NCBI GenBank assembly: GCA_016930015.1
Contig: JAFGHR010000076.1
Location: 1 to 34,267 of the forward strand
DNA length: 34,267 nt
Source: Anaerolineae bacterium
GTDB lineage: Bacteria > Chloroflexota > Anaerolineae > Aggregatilineales > Aggregatilineaceae
Direction of reading: 5' to 3'
Shown: one piece after another, positions 26,600 through 34,186 of the stretch
Numbering within the stretch: the stretch's first letter is position 1
Layout: the number at the start of each line of letters is the position of its first letter
The notes under the pieces: generated by a model
What the model saw: only the letters and a program-made list of their open reading frames with translations
Databases searched by the model: none
Told to the model about the DNA's origin: nothing
Position numbers and translations under genes: made by a program

Positions 26600-27811
26600 A
26601 TGTTTTGGTCCAAGCTGCAATCCATTTTGTTTTGTCTTGTGCTGTTGGCATTACTGCTGGCAGGATGCGCCGAAGATTCAGATAAGCCGGATCAATCGGC
26701 GGTTGCTGATCAAACGGCGGTTGCCCCTACCGTAACGCCAGATGTTTTAGTGATCTGGCATACTTATACGGGCCCGGAACAGGCGGCGCTGGAACAAATA
26801 CGAACCGATTTTGAAGTTGCCCATCCAGATATCGATGTGCAGGTTAACTATGTAGAAGCCGCCACGTTTCAGGATGAGTATCGTAATGCAGTGCTGGGCG
26901 GCGCTGGTCCAGACTTAATTTTTGCACCCTCAGAATGGCTTTCGCTTTTTGCTGCGGAGGGTATTATCGTATCATTTGACAACGTGTTGCTTGAACAACT
27001 TCATGATGTGATGCCAGAGCCAGTTGCCCAGGCAGCGTTAGTGGACGACACGCCCTATGGCATTGCCTTCAGCGCGGACTTCACTACCCTGTATTATAAC
27101 CGCACGCTGCTGCCGAAGCAGCCAGAGACGTTCAGTGAATTAATCTTTTTTGCCGAAAAAGCCGGTCTGACCATCCCGCCCACGTTCCGGGCAACGTCAG
27201 GATTTTATCTATTCTATGATACGCAGTTAATGGACTCAAGTGGCGCCAGTTTGTTACGCCCGTCCAAGGTGGAACTGTATCTGGCAACCGTAAAAGCGTT
27301 TGCCGAATACCCCGGTATCGTGTTTAGCAGTGATCGGCAGGTGTTTTTGCAGGGCCAATCTAGTATGCTGGTTGCATCTTCGGCTGACTACGCGGCGCTG
27401 CGCGATGGTCTTGGTGATAGTTTGGGCGTTGCGCGGCTGCCAGAACGAGATGGTCAGGTTGTGCCTTCGTTAATCACGGTGCGGGTTGTTATGCAGAGCC
27501 TGAACATAACCCAGGCAGCGCGCGAGAACGCGGTGTTGTTTTTGACGTTTTTACTGTCGCCCGGCACACAGAATTTGTGGTTTGAACAAACATACCGTGC
27601 GCCGGTAGCCATGTTCGAAGTGAGCGACGAGACGGTGCGTGTGGAATGGGATTACAGCTTGCGGAATGGTGTGCCGTCGCCGTTACATCCTGACTTTGCG
27701 GGCGTGATGCTGCCGGTGTTGGATCAGGCGGTTGAGGCTGTGACGCTTGAAGGGGCGGACCCGGTTATTGCCACTGAAAGCGTGATGGCTGGTATTTTGT
27801 TAGGGGAATGA
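26600..27811 (+). CDS. extracellular solute-binding lipoprotein (ABC importer, family 1 type)
   Basis: The 403-residue lipoprotein captures a solute, most likely a sugar, for an ABC importer. It begins with a lipoprotein signal peptide: basic start, hydrophobic run, then lipobox L-L-A-G-C with C23 as the lipidation site. A short threonine/alanine-rich linker follows, then a bacterial extracellular binding fold: W-H-T-Y-T-G-P-E-Q near 50-58, a G-G-A-G-P-D-L-I-F segment near 101-109, and Y-G-I-A-F-S-A-D-F and Y-Y-N-R near 153-170. ATG 26600 has GGGGAGAG about 6 bases upstream; the frame extends further upstream but overlaps the divergent gene. No permease or ATPase is adjacent, so it is an orphan. 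The ATPase at 18656-19759 could be a partner, but nothing proves it. Confidence 0.88.
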   Translation: MFWSKLQSILFCLVLLALLLAGCAEDSDKPDQSAVADQTAVAPTVTPDVLVIWHTYTGPEQAALEQIRTDFEVAHPDIDVQVNYVEAATFQDEYRNAVLGGAGPDLIFAPSEWLSLFAAEGIIVSFDNVLLEQLHDVMPEPVAQAALVDDTPYGIAFSADFTTLYYNRTLLPKQPETFSELIFFAEKAGLTIPPTFRATSGFYLFYDTQLMDSSGASLLRPSKVELYLATVKAFAEYPGIVFSSDRQVFLQGQSSMLVASSADYAALRDGLGDSLGVARLPERDGQVVPSLITVRVVMQSLNITQAARENAVLFLTFLLSPGTQNLWFEQTYRAPVAMFEVSDETVRVEWDYSLRNGVPSPLHPDFAGVMLPVLDQAVEAVTLEGADPVIATESVMAGILLGE

Positions 27812-27835
27812 AGGCGTATCTGTTGGAATTCACGC

Positions 27836-27864
27836 TTGTCACCAGACTGGCCTGTTGTTATAAT
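27836..27864 (+). promoter_or_regulatory. promoter of tRNA-Thr
   Basis: TTGTCA (27836-27841), a 17-base spacer, and exact TATAAT (27859-27864). The transcript would begin around 27871, seven bases before the mature tRNA. Confidence 0.75.
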
Positions 27865-27877
27865 GCCATATATCAAT

Positions 27878-27950
27878 GCCACCCTAGCTCAATCGGCAGA
27901 GCAAACGCTTCGTAAGCGTTAGGTTAAGGGTTCAACTCCCTTGGGTGGCT
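27878..27950 (+). tRNA. tRNA-Thr, anticodon CGT
   Basis: The 73-base cloverleaf folds fully: acceptor arms GCCACCC/GGGTGGC, D-arm GCTC/GAGC, anticodon stem AACGC/GCGTT with loop TTCGTAA (anticodon CGT, reads ACG), and T-arm AAGGG/CCCTT with loop TTCAACT. The discriminator base is T and CCA is not encoded. It has its own promoter upstream and a terminator just after, so it is an independent transcription unit. Confidence 0.95.
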
Positions 27951-27964
27951 TTTGCCGCAGGCAT

Positions 27965-27995
27965 GCCCCAGTTAATCGCTGTGGGCTTTTCTTTT
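27965..27995 (+). terminator. Rho-independent terminator after tRNA-Thr
   Basis: GCCCCAG (27965-27971) pairs with CTGTGGGC (27979-27986) with one bulged base, followed by TTTTCTTTT. It lies 14 bases after the tRNA. Confidence 0.75.
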
Positions 27996-28053
27996 ATACA
28001 AGCATCATGTTGCAGTGGATGTTTGCTGATAAGTGTGCTGGTGGAGAATGCTT

Positions 28054-28719
28054 ATGGTTGAGATAACACATCCTTCCGCCCCTGTTATCATTGGTGTTGC
28101 TGGTGGTTCGGGTTCTGGAAAAACCACGGTTTCGAACGCGATTATCGAGCGTATTGGAACCGAGTACATCGCTTATGTAGAACATGATGCTTATTACAAA
28201 GATATCCGGGATATCCCGCGGTCGCATGGGGAGATAATCAACTTTGATCACCCTGATTCACTCGAAACCTCGCTGTTGATCGAGCACATTAATCAGTTGA
28301 AGCAGCGGCAGCCGGTTGAAATCCCGATCTATGATTTTACAAATTACTGTCGAACAGGGCATGTGCGGGTTGTGCAGCCGCAGCCGATCATTTTGGTTGA
28401 GGGAATTCTGGTTTTTGCTGAACCGGCTCTTCGTAAGTTGTTTGATGTGCGTATTTTTGTGGATACTGACGCGGATATCCGGTTCATTCGCCGTCTTACG
28501 CGTGACATGGCCGAACGTGGTCGCTCTGTTGAATCGGTTATCGAGCAGTATCTTCAAAGTGTGCGGCCTATGCATCTGGATTTTGTTGAGCCGAGCAAAC
28601 GTTACGCGAATGTGATCATTCCTGAAGGTGGGCGTAACCTGGTTGCGATAGATATGGTGGCCGCGCGTATTCGTTCGATGCTGGATGCGGCGCTGAATCA
28701 GGTGGCAGTGAATGAGTAG
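28054..28719 (+). CDS. udk: uridine kinase
   Basis: The 221-residue enzyme salvages pyrimidines by phosphorylating uridine and cytidine. It has the P-loop G-G-S-G-S-G-K-T (17-24), the uridine-binding E-H-D-A-Y-Y-K-D, N-F-D-H-P-D-S (about 66-72), I-P-I-Y-D-F-T and the R-F-I-R-R-L-x-R-D lid region, all as in the Udk/PRK family. Length is typical. ATG 28054 has GGAG 7 bases upstream; an in-frame GTG at 28033 lacks a better site. The gene stands between the tRNA-Thr terminator and the valS promoter. Its codons end in T and G more often than those of the neighbouring valS. Confidence 0.93.
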   Translation: MVEITHPSAPVIIGVAGGSGSGKTTVSNAIIERIGTEYIAYVEHDAYYKDIRDIPRSHGEIINFDHPDSLETSLLIEHINQLKQRQPVEIPIYDFTNYCRTGHVRVVQPQPIILVEGILVFAEPALRKLFDVRIFVDTDADIRFIRRLTRDMAERGRSVESVIEQYLQSVRPMHLDFVEPSKRYANVIIPEGGRNLVAIDMVAARIRSMLDAALNQVAVNE

Positions 28720-28747
28720 TTGGGTGGTTGGAGTCTGTGATTGGCTG

Positions 28748-28777
28748 TTGACGGTTTTTTGGCGTGCGTGATATACT
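28748..28777 (+). promoter_or_regulatory. promoter of the valS leader
   Basis: TTGACG (28748-28753), an 18-base spacer and TATACT (28772-28777). The transcript should begin near 28784 and cover the T-box leader. Confidence 0.65.
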
Positions 28778-28783
28778 GGCTTT

Positions 28784-29057
28784 CACAAAACGATGTTGAC
28801 GGAGAAGAGTACGTGGTCAGGTGCTGATAGAGAGCGTGGGTCAGTGGCTGGGAGCCTGCGCAGTGGTCCGCTGCGGAATGTCGCTCCTGAGTTGGTGTGC
28901 TGAAGGCTTGTATTAAGCTGGGTAGGCATATCCGGGTGCGCCCGTTATGGTGCGTTTGAGAGTTCGGTAGTTTGTTGTGTTGCTGCCGGGAATCAAGGTG
29001 GTACCGCGGAAGAAGTCGCTCTTTCGTCCTTGTTGTGGCGAGAGGGCGTTTTTGTTT
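28784..29057 (+). promoter_or_regulatory. T-box riboswitch (valine-tRNA sensing) upstream of valS
   Basis: The leader contains the T-box core AATCAAGGTGGTACCGCGG (28991-29009), whose TGGT would pair with the ACCA end of an uncharged tRNA carrying discriminator A, as tRNA-Val does. Upstream, Stem I shows GGAG-AAGAGTA on the 5' side and GGAAT-GTC-G-CTCC on the 3' side; GGAG and CTCC close the specifier loop, and GTC (28880-28882) is a valine codon. AGAGAG and GGGAGCC elements typical of the apical part lie between. Uncharged tRNA-Val should stabilise the antiterminator and allow valS transcription. All parts, and the match to the downstream gene, agree. Confidence 0.93.
29017..29057 (+). terminator. 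T-box-controlled terminator before valS
   Basis: CGCTCTTTCGTC (29017-29028) pairs with GGCGAGAGGGCG (29037-29048) over 12 pairs, including three or four G-T wobbles, with an 8-base loop and TTTTTGTTT after it. It begins just beyond the T-box core, as expected for the expression platform. Confidence 0.88.
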
Positions 29058-29145
29058 GTGTTGTTAGTTTGAAGTGTGGTTTTGTTTGTTTAATGACTAC
29101 ACGAAATCGATGCGTCTAGCATCCTATTCTGCACACGAGGAAGGC

Positions 29146-31794
29146 ATGACCGACTTACAAACATCTGAAATGCCCAAAACCTTTGACTTCGCCGAAGCGG
29201 AGCCGCGTCTCTATCGCTGGTGGAAAGAAAACGGGTGGTTCAAGCCCGAAATCCACCCCGACGCTGAGCCATTTGTGATCAGCATCCCGCCGCCTAACGT
29301 GACCGGTGCCCTGCACAACGGTCACGCCATGTTTGTCAGCATCGAAGACCTCATGATCCGGTATGAGCGTATGCGAGGCAAAGCCGCGCTGTGGGTCCCC
29401 GGTGCCGATCACGCCGGGATCGCTACACAGCTCCAGGTGGAAAACATGCTGCGCGGTGAGGGAACCAGCCGCCAAGAAATAGGCCGTGACGAATTTTTGC
29501 GCCGCACATGGGAATGGAAAGCAAAATATGGCGGGCGTATCGTCGAGCAGCTCCGCCGCATAGGTGCCAGTTGCGACTGGGACCGCGAACGTTTTACCCT
29601 GGACGACGGCCTATCCCGCGCTGTGCGCGAAGCCTTTGTCGCCCTGTGGGAACAGGGGTTGATCTATCGTGGTCCACGTCTGATCAACTGGTCACCCGGC
29701 TTGCAGACCGCTGTCAGCGATCTTGAAGTAGAACGCGCGGAAGAACAAGGGCACCTGTATTATTTCAACTACCCGGTTGAGGGTGGCGGCAGCGTGCCGG
29801 TAGCCACAACCCGGCCAGAGACGATCCTGGGCGACACAGCGGTCGCCGTCCACCCGGACGACGAGCGCTACCAGGCTCTGATCGGTAAACAATGCCTGGT
29901 GCCCATGCTCGACCGCCCTATCCCCATCATCGCCGACGCGTATGTAGACCGCGAGTTTGGTACCGGTGCGCTAAAAATCACGCCGGGTCACGATCCCAAC
30001 GACTACGAGATCGGCCAGCGCCACAACCTGGCGATCGTCAACATCATGAACCAGGACGCGACGCTCAACGAAAACGCCGGGCCATATGCCGGGCTGGATC
30101 GTTTCGACGCGCGCAAAAAGCTGTGGGCCGACATGGAAGCCGCAGGTATGACCCTTCGCGTTGAGCCACATGCGCATGTTGTGCCCCGCTCACAGCGCGG
30201 CGGTGAGATTGTGGAGCCGCTGGTCAGCACGCAGTGGTTTGTCAAAATCCAGCCGTTGGCTGAAAAAGCCACCGCGGCGGTACGTGATGGGCGGATCACC
30301 ATCGTGCCCGACCATTTCGAAAAAGTGTACTATAACTGGTTGGACAACATCCAGGATTGGTGCATCAGCCGCCAATTATGGTGGGGGCACCGCATCCCGG
30401 CCTGGCACTGCGCCGACTGCCACCAAATCACCGTCGCGCGTGAAGACCCGACCACGTGCGCCCACTGCGGCAGCCAGAATCTTCACCAGGATGCGGACGT
30501 GCTTGACACGTGGTTTAGCAGCGGCCTGTGGCCGTTTAGCACGCTGGGCTGGCCCGAAAACACACCCGATCTTCAGCGTTATTACCCCACCAGCATGATG
30601 GAAACCGGTTACGATATCCTGTTTTTCTGGGTCGCGCGTATGATCATGTTGGGCCTGTGGTTTACCGATGACGCCCCTTTCCACACGGTCTACCTGCACG
30701 GGCTTGTCAGAGATGAACACGGGCGCAAAATGAGCAAAACGTACGGGAATGTGATCGATCCGCTAGAGATCATCGCCCAATACGGCGCCGACCCGCTGCG
30801 CTTCACGCTGCTGACCGGCAGTTCGCCCGGCAACGACATGAACCTGTCCGAAAGCCGCATCGAATACAGCCGGAACTTCGGTAACAAGTTGTGGCAAATG
30901 TCGCGTTTTGTGTGGTCAAATCTTGACGGTTTTACGCCTGGCGACGATCCTGATCCCGCCCGGCTGGACCTGCCCAGCCGCTGGATTCTCAGCCGCCTGA
31001 CCGGGCTGGTTGCCAACGTGCAGCGCCTGTTCGATACATTCCAGTACAGCGAAGCAGGCCGCCAGATTCTTGAATTCCTGTGGGGTGAATTTGCCGACTG
31101 GTACGTCGAGATCAGCAAAAATGCGCTGTATGGTGATGATGTCACACATCGTAAAGGCACGCTGAACGTGCTGCTCTACGTGCTGAACACGTCCCTGCGG
31201 CTGCTGCACCCCTACATTCCGCACATCACCGAGGAGATTTGGCATTATCTGCCGACGGGTGACGGGCCGCTCATCACCGCCGAGTGGCCCCAGGCTAATC
31301 CGGCCTATGAGAATCCCGGCGCCGAAGCCGATTTTTCGATCCTGGCCGAACTGGTGCGCGGAATCCGCAACGCACGCGCCGAGTATAAAGTCGAACCCGC
31401 ACGCCGCATCAGCGCATCAATCGCGCCCGGCACACACCGTGATTTTATCGATACTCATCGTGATATCTTCTCTCGCCTGTGTAACGTGGCCGACATCACC
31501 TTGTTGGCGTCTGACGCTGATGTCCCTGATAAAGCGGCCACGATCGTCGCTGACGATGTAACCATCTACCTGCCGCTCGCCGACTTGATCGATCTTGACG
31601 CCGAACGTGCCCGGCTTCAGGGTGAGATGGAAAACTTAACGACACAAATCACGCGCACGGACGGCCTGTTACAAAACGAGAGCTTCGTTTCCAAGGCCAA
31701 GCCGGAAGTCGTCCAGCGTGAGCGCGATAAGTTAACCTCGCTCATGGCGAGCCGCCAGGCCGTCGAGGAACGTTTGGCCAGCCTGACCGACTGA
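29146..31794 (+). CDS. valS: valyl-tRNA synthetase
   Basis: The 882-residue class I synthetase charges tRNA-Val. Motifs: P-P-P-N-V-T-G-A-L-H-N-G-H with the HIGH-equivalent HNGH (57-60), the editing domain with A-T-T-R-P-E-T-I-L-G-D-T-A, a zinc-ribbon-like C-x2-C...C-x2-C (about 422-447), and K-M-S-K (528-531). The C-terminal anticodon-binding domain is followed by the valyl-specific coiled-coil tail (about 815-880, rich in E, K, R, L). ATG 29146 has GAGGAAGG directly upstream; the open frame from 29074 lies in the leader. Control is by the T-box. The coding sequence is richer in C at third positions than udk just upstream on the same strand. Confidence 0.97.
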   Translation: MTDLQTSEMPKTFDFAEAEPRLYRWWKENGWFKPEIHPDAEPFVISIPPPNVTGALHNGHAMFVSIEDLMIRYERMRGKAALWVPGADHAGIATQLQVENMLRGEGTSRQEIGRDEFLRRTWEWKAKYGGRIVEQLRRIGASCDWDRERFTLDDGLSRAVREAFVALWEQGLIYRGPRLINWSPGLQTAVSDLEVERAEEQGHLYYFNYPVEGGGSVPVATTRPETILGDTAVAVHPDDERYQALIGKQCLVPMLDRPIPIIADAYVDREFGTGALKITPGHDPNDYEIGQRHNLAIVNIMNQDATLNENAGPYAGLDRFDARKKLWADMEAAGMTLRVEPHAHVVPRSQRGGEIVEPLVSTQWFVKIQPLAEKATAAVRDGRITIVPDHFEKVYYNWLDNIQDWCISRQLWWGHRIPAWHCADCHQITVAREDPTTCAHCGSQNLHQDADVLDTWFSSGLWPFSTLGWPENTPDLQRYYPTSMMETGYDILFFWVARMIMLGLWFTDDAPFHTVYLHGLVRDEHGRKMSKTYGNVIDPLEIIAQYGADPLRFTLLTGSSPGNDMNLSESRIEYSRNFGNKLWQMSRFVWSNLDGFTPGDDPDPARLDLPSRWILSRLTGLVANVQRLFDTFQYSEAGRQILEFLWGEFADWYVEISKNALYGDDVTHRKGTLNVLLYVLNTSLRLLHPYIPHITEEIWHYLPTGDGPLITAEWPQANPAYENPGAEADFSILAELVRGIRNARAEYKVEPARRISASIAPGTHRDFIDTHRDIFSRLCNVADITLLASDADVPDKAATIVADDVTIYLPLADLIDLDAERARLQGEMENLTTQITRTDGLLQNESFVSKAKPEVVQRERDKLTSLMASRQAVEERLASLTD

Positions 31795-31814
31795 ATCACA
31801 CATCACGCGTAGAA

Positions 31815-31854
31815 TCAAAAAAGCGGGCATCTCGTTTTCCACGAGGTACCCGCT
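31815..31854 (-). terminator. terminator of the HEAT-like gene run (possibly bidirectional)
   Basis: Arms 31822-31834 and 31842-31854 (AGCGGG...CTCG and CGAG...CCCGCT) pair over 13 positions with one mismatch and one wobble. The minus strand reads TTTTTT after the stem, fitting the HEAT-like genes. On the plus side it lies 27 bases after valS but lacks a T run there. Confidence 0.8.
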
Positions 31855-31896
31855 GGTGTTATCCAGGATGCCCGGCACGTCATAAACACACACAGC

Positions 31897-32148
31897 TTAT
31901 GACGATCCCCCTTCCCCAGGCGCTTTGGTTTTTTCTTCTTGTATCTTCAAGTACAACTGGCGACCGGCCTGCTGCGCCGCTTGCCGCACCGATAAATCAG
32001 GATCGTTATAGAACAGGTCCTCCAGCAAGGTATATGCATTGGTAGCGCCAAGCAAGACCAGCTCTTCGATTGACTTGATGCGAACCTGGGCGTTTTTGTC
32101 CTTGAGTCGCGCAATATGGAAAGCAATCATGCGATCGTTTGTAGTCAT
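31897..32148 (-). CDS. HEAT-like repeat protein, 83 aa
   Basis: The third gene of a minus-strand triplet. The protein is helical and consists of one repeat unit: an L-K-D-K-N-A-Q-V-R start, a central I-E-E-L-V-L-L-G-A-T-N-A-Y-T-L-L segment, then D-P-D-L-S-V-R-Q-A-A-Q-Q-A-G and a charged tail rich in E, K and G. This is the HEAT/PBS-lyase-like pattern used for protein binding. AAGGGTGG sits about 6 bases before ATG 32148; an in-frame TTG two codons earlier is less likely. It follows its neighbour by 14 bases and is followed by a terminator. Molecular role is unknown. Confidence 0.75.
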   Translation of the reverse strand: MTTNDRMIAFHIARLKDKNAQVRIKSIEELVLLGATNAYTLLEDLFYNDPDLSVRQAAQQAGRQLYLKIQEEKTKAPGEGGSS

Positions 32149-32162
32149 CGACAACCACCCTT

Positions 32163-32480
32163 TTACCGGCTACGTTTGTTCTTATCTTTTTTTGACCGCG
32201 CCTGCGCCAGGATTTCGGCAGCGCGAAGCCGCTCATCTAACGAGGCGCCGGGAGTTTCCAATGCACGCCGGATCGCGCTGTAATAAATCGTTTTTCCGGC
32301 TTGCTGCGCCAGCGCGCGTAACGCAGGATCGGAATCCGTGGCGAAAATTTCAGCTAACGCGGGCAGCGCGTCCGTATCTCCCACCAGTTCCAATGCGTGT
32401 ATGCCCTCTTCCCGCATCTCCGGGTCCGGCGATCGAAGTCGCTGCACCCATCGTTTTAGCGCCACGCTCGATCCCGACAT
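32163..32480 (-). CDS. HEAT-like repeat protein, 105 aa
   Basis: The middle gene of the triplet. The product has the same unit as its neighbours: L-R-S-P-D-P-E-M-R, then A-L-E-L-V-G-D-T-D-A-L-P-A-L-A-E-I-F, then D-S-D-P-A-L-R-A-L-A-Q-Q-A-G-K-T-I-Y-Y, and a C-terminal helix with a lysine/arginine-rich end. It is soluble and helical with no enzyme motif. ATG 32480 has AGGGG about 6 bases upstream and lies 3 bases after the stop of the preceding gene, so translation is probably coupled. The A-Q-Q-A-G-K-x-I/L-Y motif is nearly shared with the 83-residue protein, pointing to gene duplication. Confidence 0.78.
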   Translation of the reverse strand: MSGSSVALKRWVQRLRSPDPEMREEGIHALELVGDTDALPALAEIFATDSDPALRALAQQAGKTIYYSAIRRALETPGASLDERLRAAEILAQARSKKDKNKRSR

Positions 32481-32483
32481 ACC

Positions 32484-33011
32484 TTACCCCTCGATCCAAT
32501 CCGGCCACTCGTCATCCACCGCCCGCTGCCAGGAGTCCGTTGAACGACGCTCCGGCGCAGTCGAAGGATCAACACGCGCGGGCAGTTGTGGCAGCGCCTC
32601 ATCCGTTGCAAAAGAATCAGTTTCCTCTGGAGCCGGAACCTGCAATGCTTCGCTCATTTTACGGCGATAATCTTGTTCAGCGACAAACCGCTGCGCAGCA
32701 ATATTTTTCATTTGCAGCAAATCGACTTCTAGCGTTTCTAAAAACTGCTCCTGCCGTGCAGAAGAAACCGAACGCTCAAACATCTCATTCACAGCGTCGG
32801 CAGTCGAATGTCCTCGCTTGTGGGCTTGCCACAGCAAATCTCCCGCCCAATCCGCTACGGCCCGCACCCCCGGTTCAGGATCATGTTTGTAAATCCAATG
32901 AACCGCCGGAAGCGCCCGCGTTTCCTCGATCATGGCCAGAATACGCAGCGTTTCCACCCGCACCCGCGGATCAGGATCACGCAGCCGATTAGTGAGGTTA
33001 AATATGTCCAC
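32484..33011 (-). CDS. HEAT-like repeat protein, 175 aa
   Basis: The first and longest gene of the triplet. Residues about 5-65 carry the shared repeat unit (L-R-D-P-D-P-R-V-R, I-E-E-T-R-A-L-P-A-V, D-P-E-P-G-V-R-A-V-A-D-W-A-G). After it comes a helical and then a polar, proline- and serine-containing tail (about 75-175) absent from the other two; the tail ends in an acidic/aromatic W-P-D-W-I-E-G. GTG 33011 has GAGAGG 6 bases upstream; a longer frame to 33092 lacks support. Divergent from the nucleotidyltransferase gene. A minus-strand TATACT (33036-33041) is a likely -10. Function unknown; a scaffold or partner-binding role is inference. Confidence 0.78.
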   Translation of the reverse strand: MDIFNLTNRLRDPDPRVRVETLRILAMIEETRALPAVHWIYKHDPEPGVRAVADWAGDLLWQAHKRGHSTADAVNEMFERSVSSARQEQFLETLEVDLLQMKNIAAQRFVAEQDYRRKMSEALQVPAPEETDSFATDEALPQLPARVDPSTAPERRSTDSWQRAVDDEWPDWIEG

Positions 33012-33035
33012 TGCTAACCTCTCCACTTGGCTTTG

Positions 33036-33112
33036 AGTATAACAAAACCAAACGCACTGGTGCCAGAACACCCTTGTCCTAATATTCCACAACCGGCTGA
33101 ACGTGATATAAT
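33036..33112. promoter_or_regulatory. divergent -10 boxes (HEAT-like genes / nucleotidyltransferase)
   Basis: Minus strand TATACT (33036-33041) and plus strand exact TATAAT (33107-33112) are placed for the two divergent operons. Neither has a convincing -35 at 17 bases. Confidence 0.4.
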
Positions 33113-33205
33113 CGCCGTGTTGTGTTTTACTATACGTCTATCATATTCAGGACTATCACGCCAGCCCAACATCTGGCACCCAACTACCAGGAAGGATTGC
33201 CTGTC

Positions 33206-34186
33206 GTGATCCAGCAAGCTGTTATTCTCGCAGCCGGGCGCGGCACCCGGCTTGGCGACCTCACCAAAGATCGGCCCAAGTCCATGCTGCCCGTCCTGGG
33301 CAAACCTATTGTCGTCCGCGTTATGGATCGCATGCGGGAGGCGGGCATCCGCCGGTTTGTCGTTGTCGTCGGCCTGGATGAGGGCGGAGTTGCATCCTAC
33401 CTCAGCAGCTCATGGTATCCTGACACCGAGATCAAGTTTGTCTTACAGGTCGTCCCGACCGGGACGGTTGATGCCCTGTTGTTGGCTGCGCCACACATAG
33501 ACGGGTCTTTTCTGCTGACGTCGGTCGATAATCTGACTTCCCTGGAACACATCCAAAGTCTACTGGCTCGCTTTGACCAGTTTCCGGATCAAATAGCAGC
33601 CCTCAGTTTGCTTGAAACCACGCCGGACTCGATCAAAACATCGCCCGAAGTAATCATCGATGGGGACTGGGTCACGGCCATCGAAGAAAAACCGGTCACG
33701 CCGCGCGGCACATGGTCGTCATTCATGCTCTATGCGTTCGCGCCCCGGCTGCTTGAGTTCCTTCCACAGGTCAAGATATCACCACGCAGCGAACGCGACA
33801 TCGTCAGTGCGATTCAGGCAGGCATAAAAGACGGTGCCCGTGTGAGTTATGTCATCGCCGACTGGCGCCTGCACCTGGCGCGCGCCTTCGATTTACTCGC
33901 GATAAACCAGCGGTTTCTGAGTGAACAACGTGATACTCACATTCTCAGTGAAATTCCCGATTCCGTTCGTATTGTGCCGCCGGTTCGTATTGATCCTAAT
34001 GTCACCGTTGGCCAGGATGCACGCATTGGTCCAAACGTGTATCTCGAATCGGGCGCCGCAATCGGCCAGGGTGCCGTTTTGGCCAACAGCGTCATCCTGA
34101 CCGGGTCGTTTGTGCCCGCTGGTGACGTATGCCAGGGCCAGATTCTGTACCGGAAAACACGTATTTCAGAAAAAACCAGCCCCTAG
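33206..34186 (+). CDS. sugar-phosphate nucleotidyltransferase with left-handed beta-helix
   Basis: The 326-residue protein should activate a sugar 1-phosphate with an NTP (glucose-1-phosphate or mannose-1-phosphate type). The N-terminal Rossmann-like domain has L-A-A-G-R-G-T-R-L-G (8-17) and the R-P-K-S-M-L-P-V motif (23-30) with the catalytic lysine K25. From about 275 the sequence turns into hexapeptide repeats (I-G-P-N-V, I-G-Q-G-A-V, L-A-N-S-V-I-L) of a left-handed beta-helix. In GlmU this part acetylates; here it is short, so acetyltransfer is uncertain. GTG 33206 is preceded by AGGAAGGA (33189-33196); the in-frame extension to 33122 is not supported. The likely product is an NDP-sugar for envelope glycans; the sugar is not decidable. 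Confidence 0.85.
   Translation: MIQQAVILAAGRGTRLGDLTKDRPKSMLPVLGKPIVVRVMDRMREAGIRRFVVVVGLDEGGVASYLSSSWYPDTEIKFVLQVVPTGTVDALLLAAPHIDGSFLLTSVDNLTSLEHIQSLLARFDQFPDQIAALSLLETTPDSIKTSPEVIIDGDWVTAIEEKPVTPRGTWSSFMLYAFAPRLLEFLPQVKISPRSERDIVSAIQAGIKDGARVSYVIADWRLHLARAFDLLAINQRFLSEQRDTHILSEIPDSVRIVPPVRIDPNVTVGQDARIGPNVYLESGAAIGQGAVLANSVILTGSFVPAGDVCQGQILYRKTRISEKTSP

Noticed and set aside
32039..32992. A 317-codon plus-strand open frame across the three HEAT-like genes
   Set aside because: It is antisense, rich in Pro, Ala and Arg, with no ribosome site. The minus-strand genes have clear ribosome sites and a shared repeat motif.
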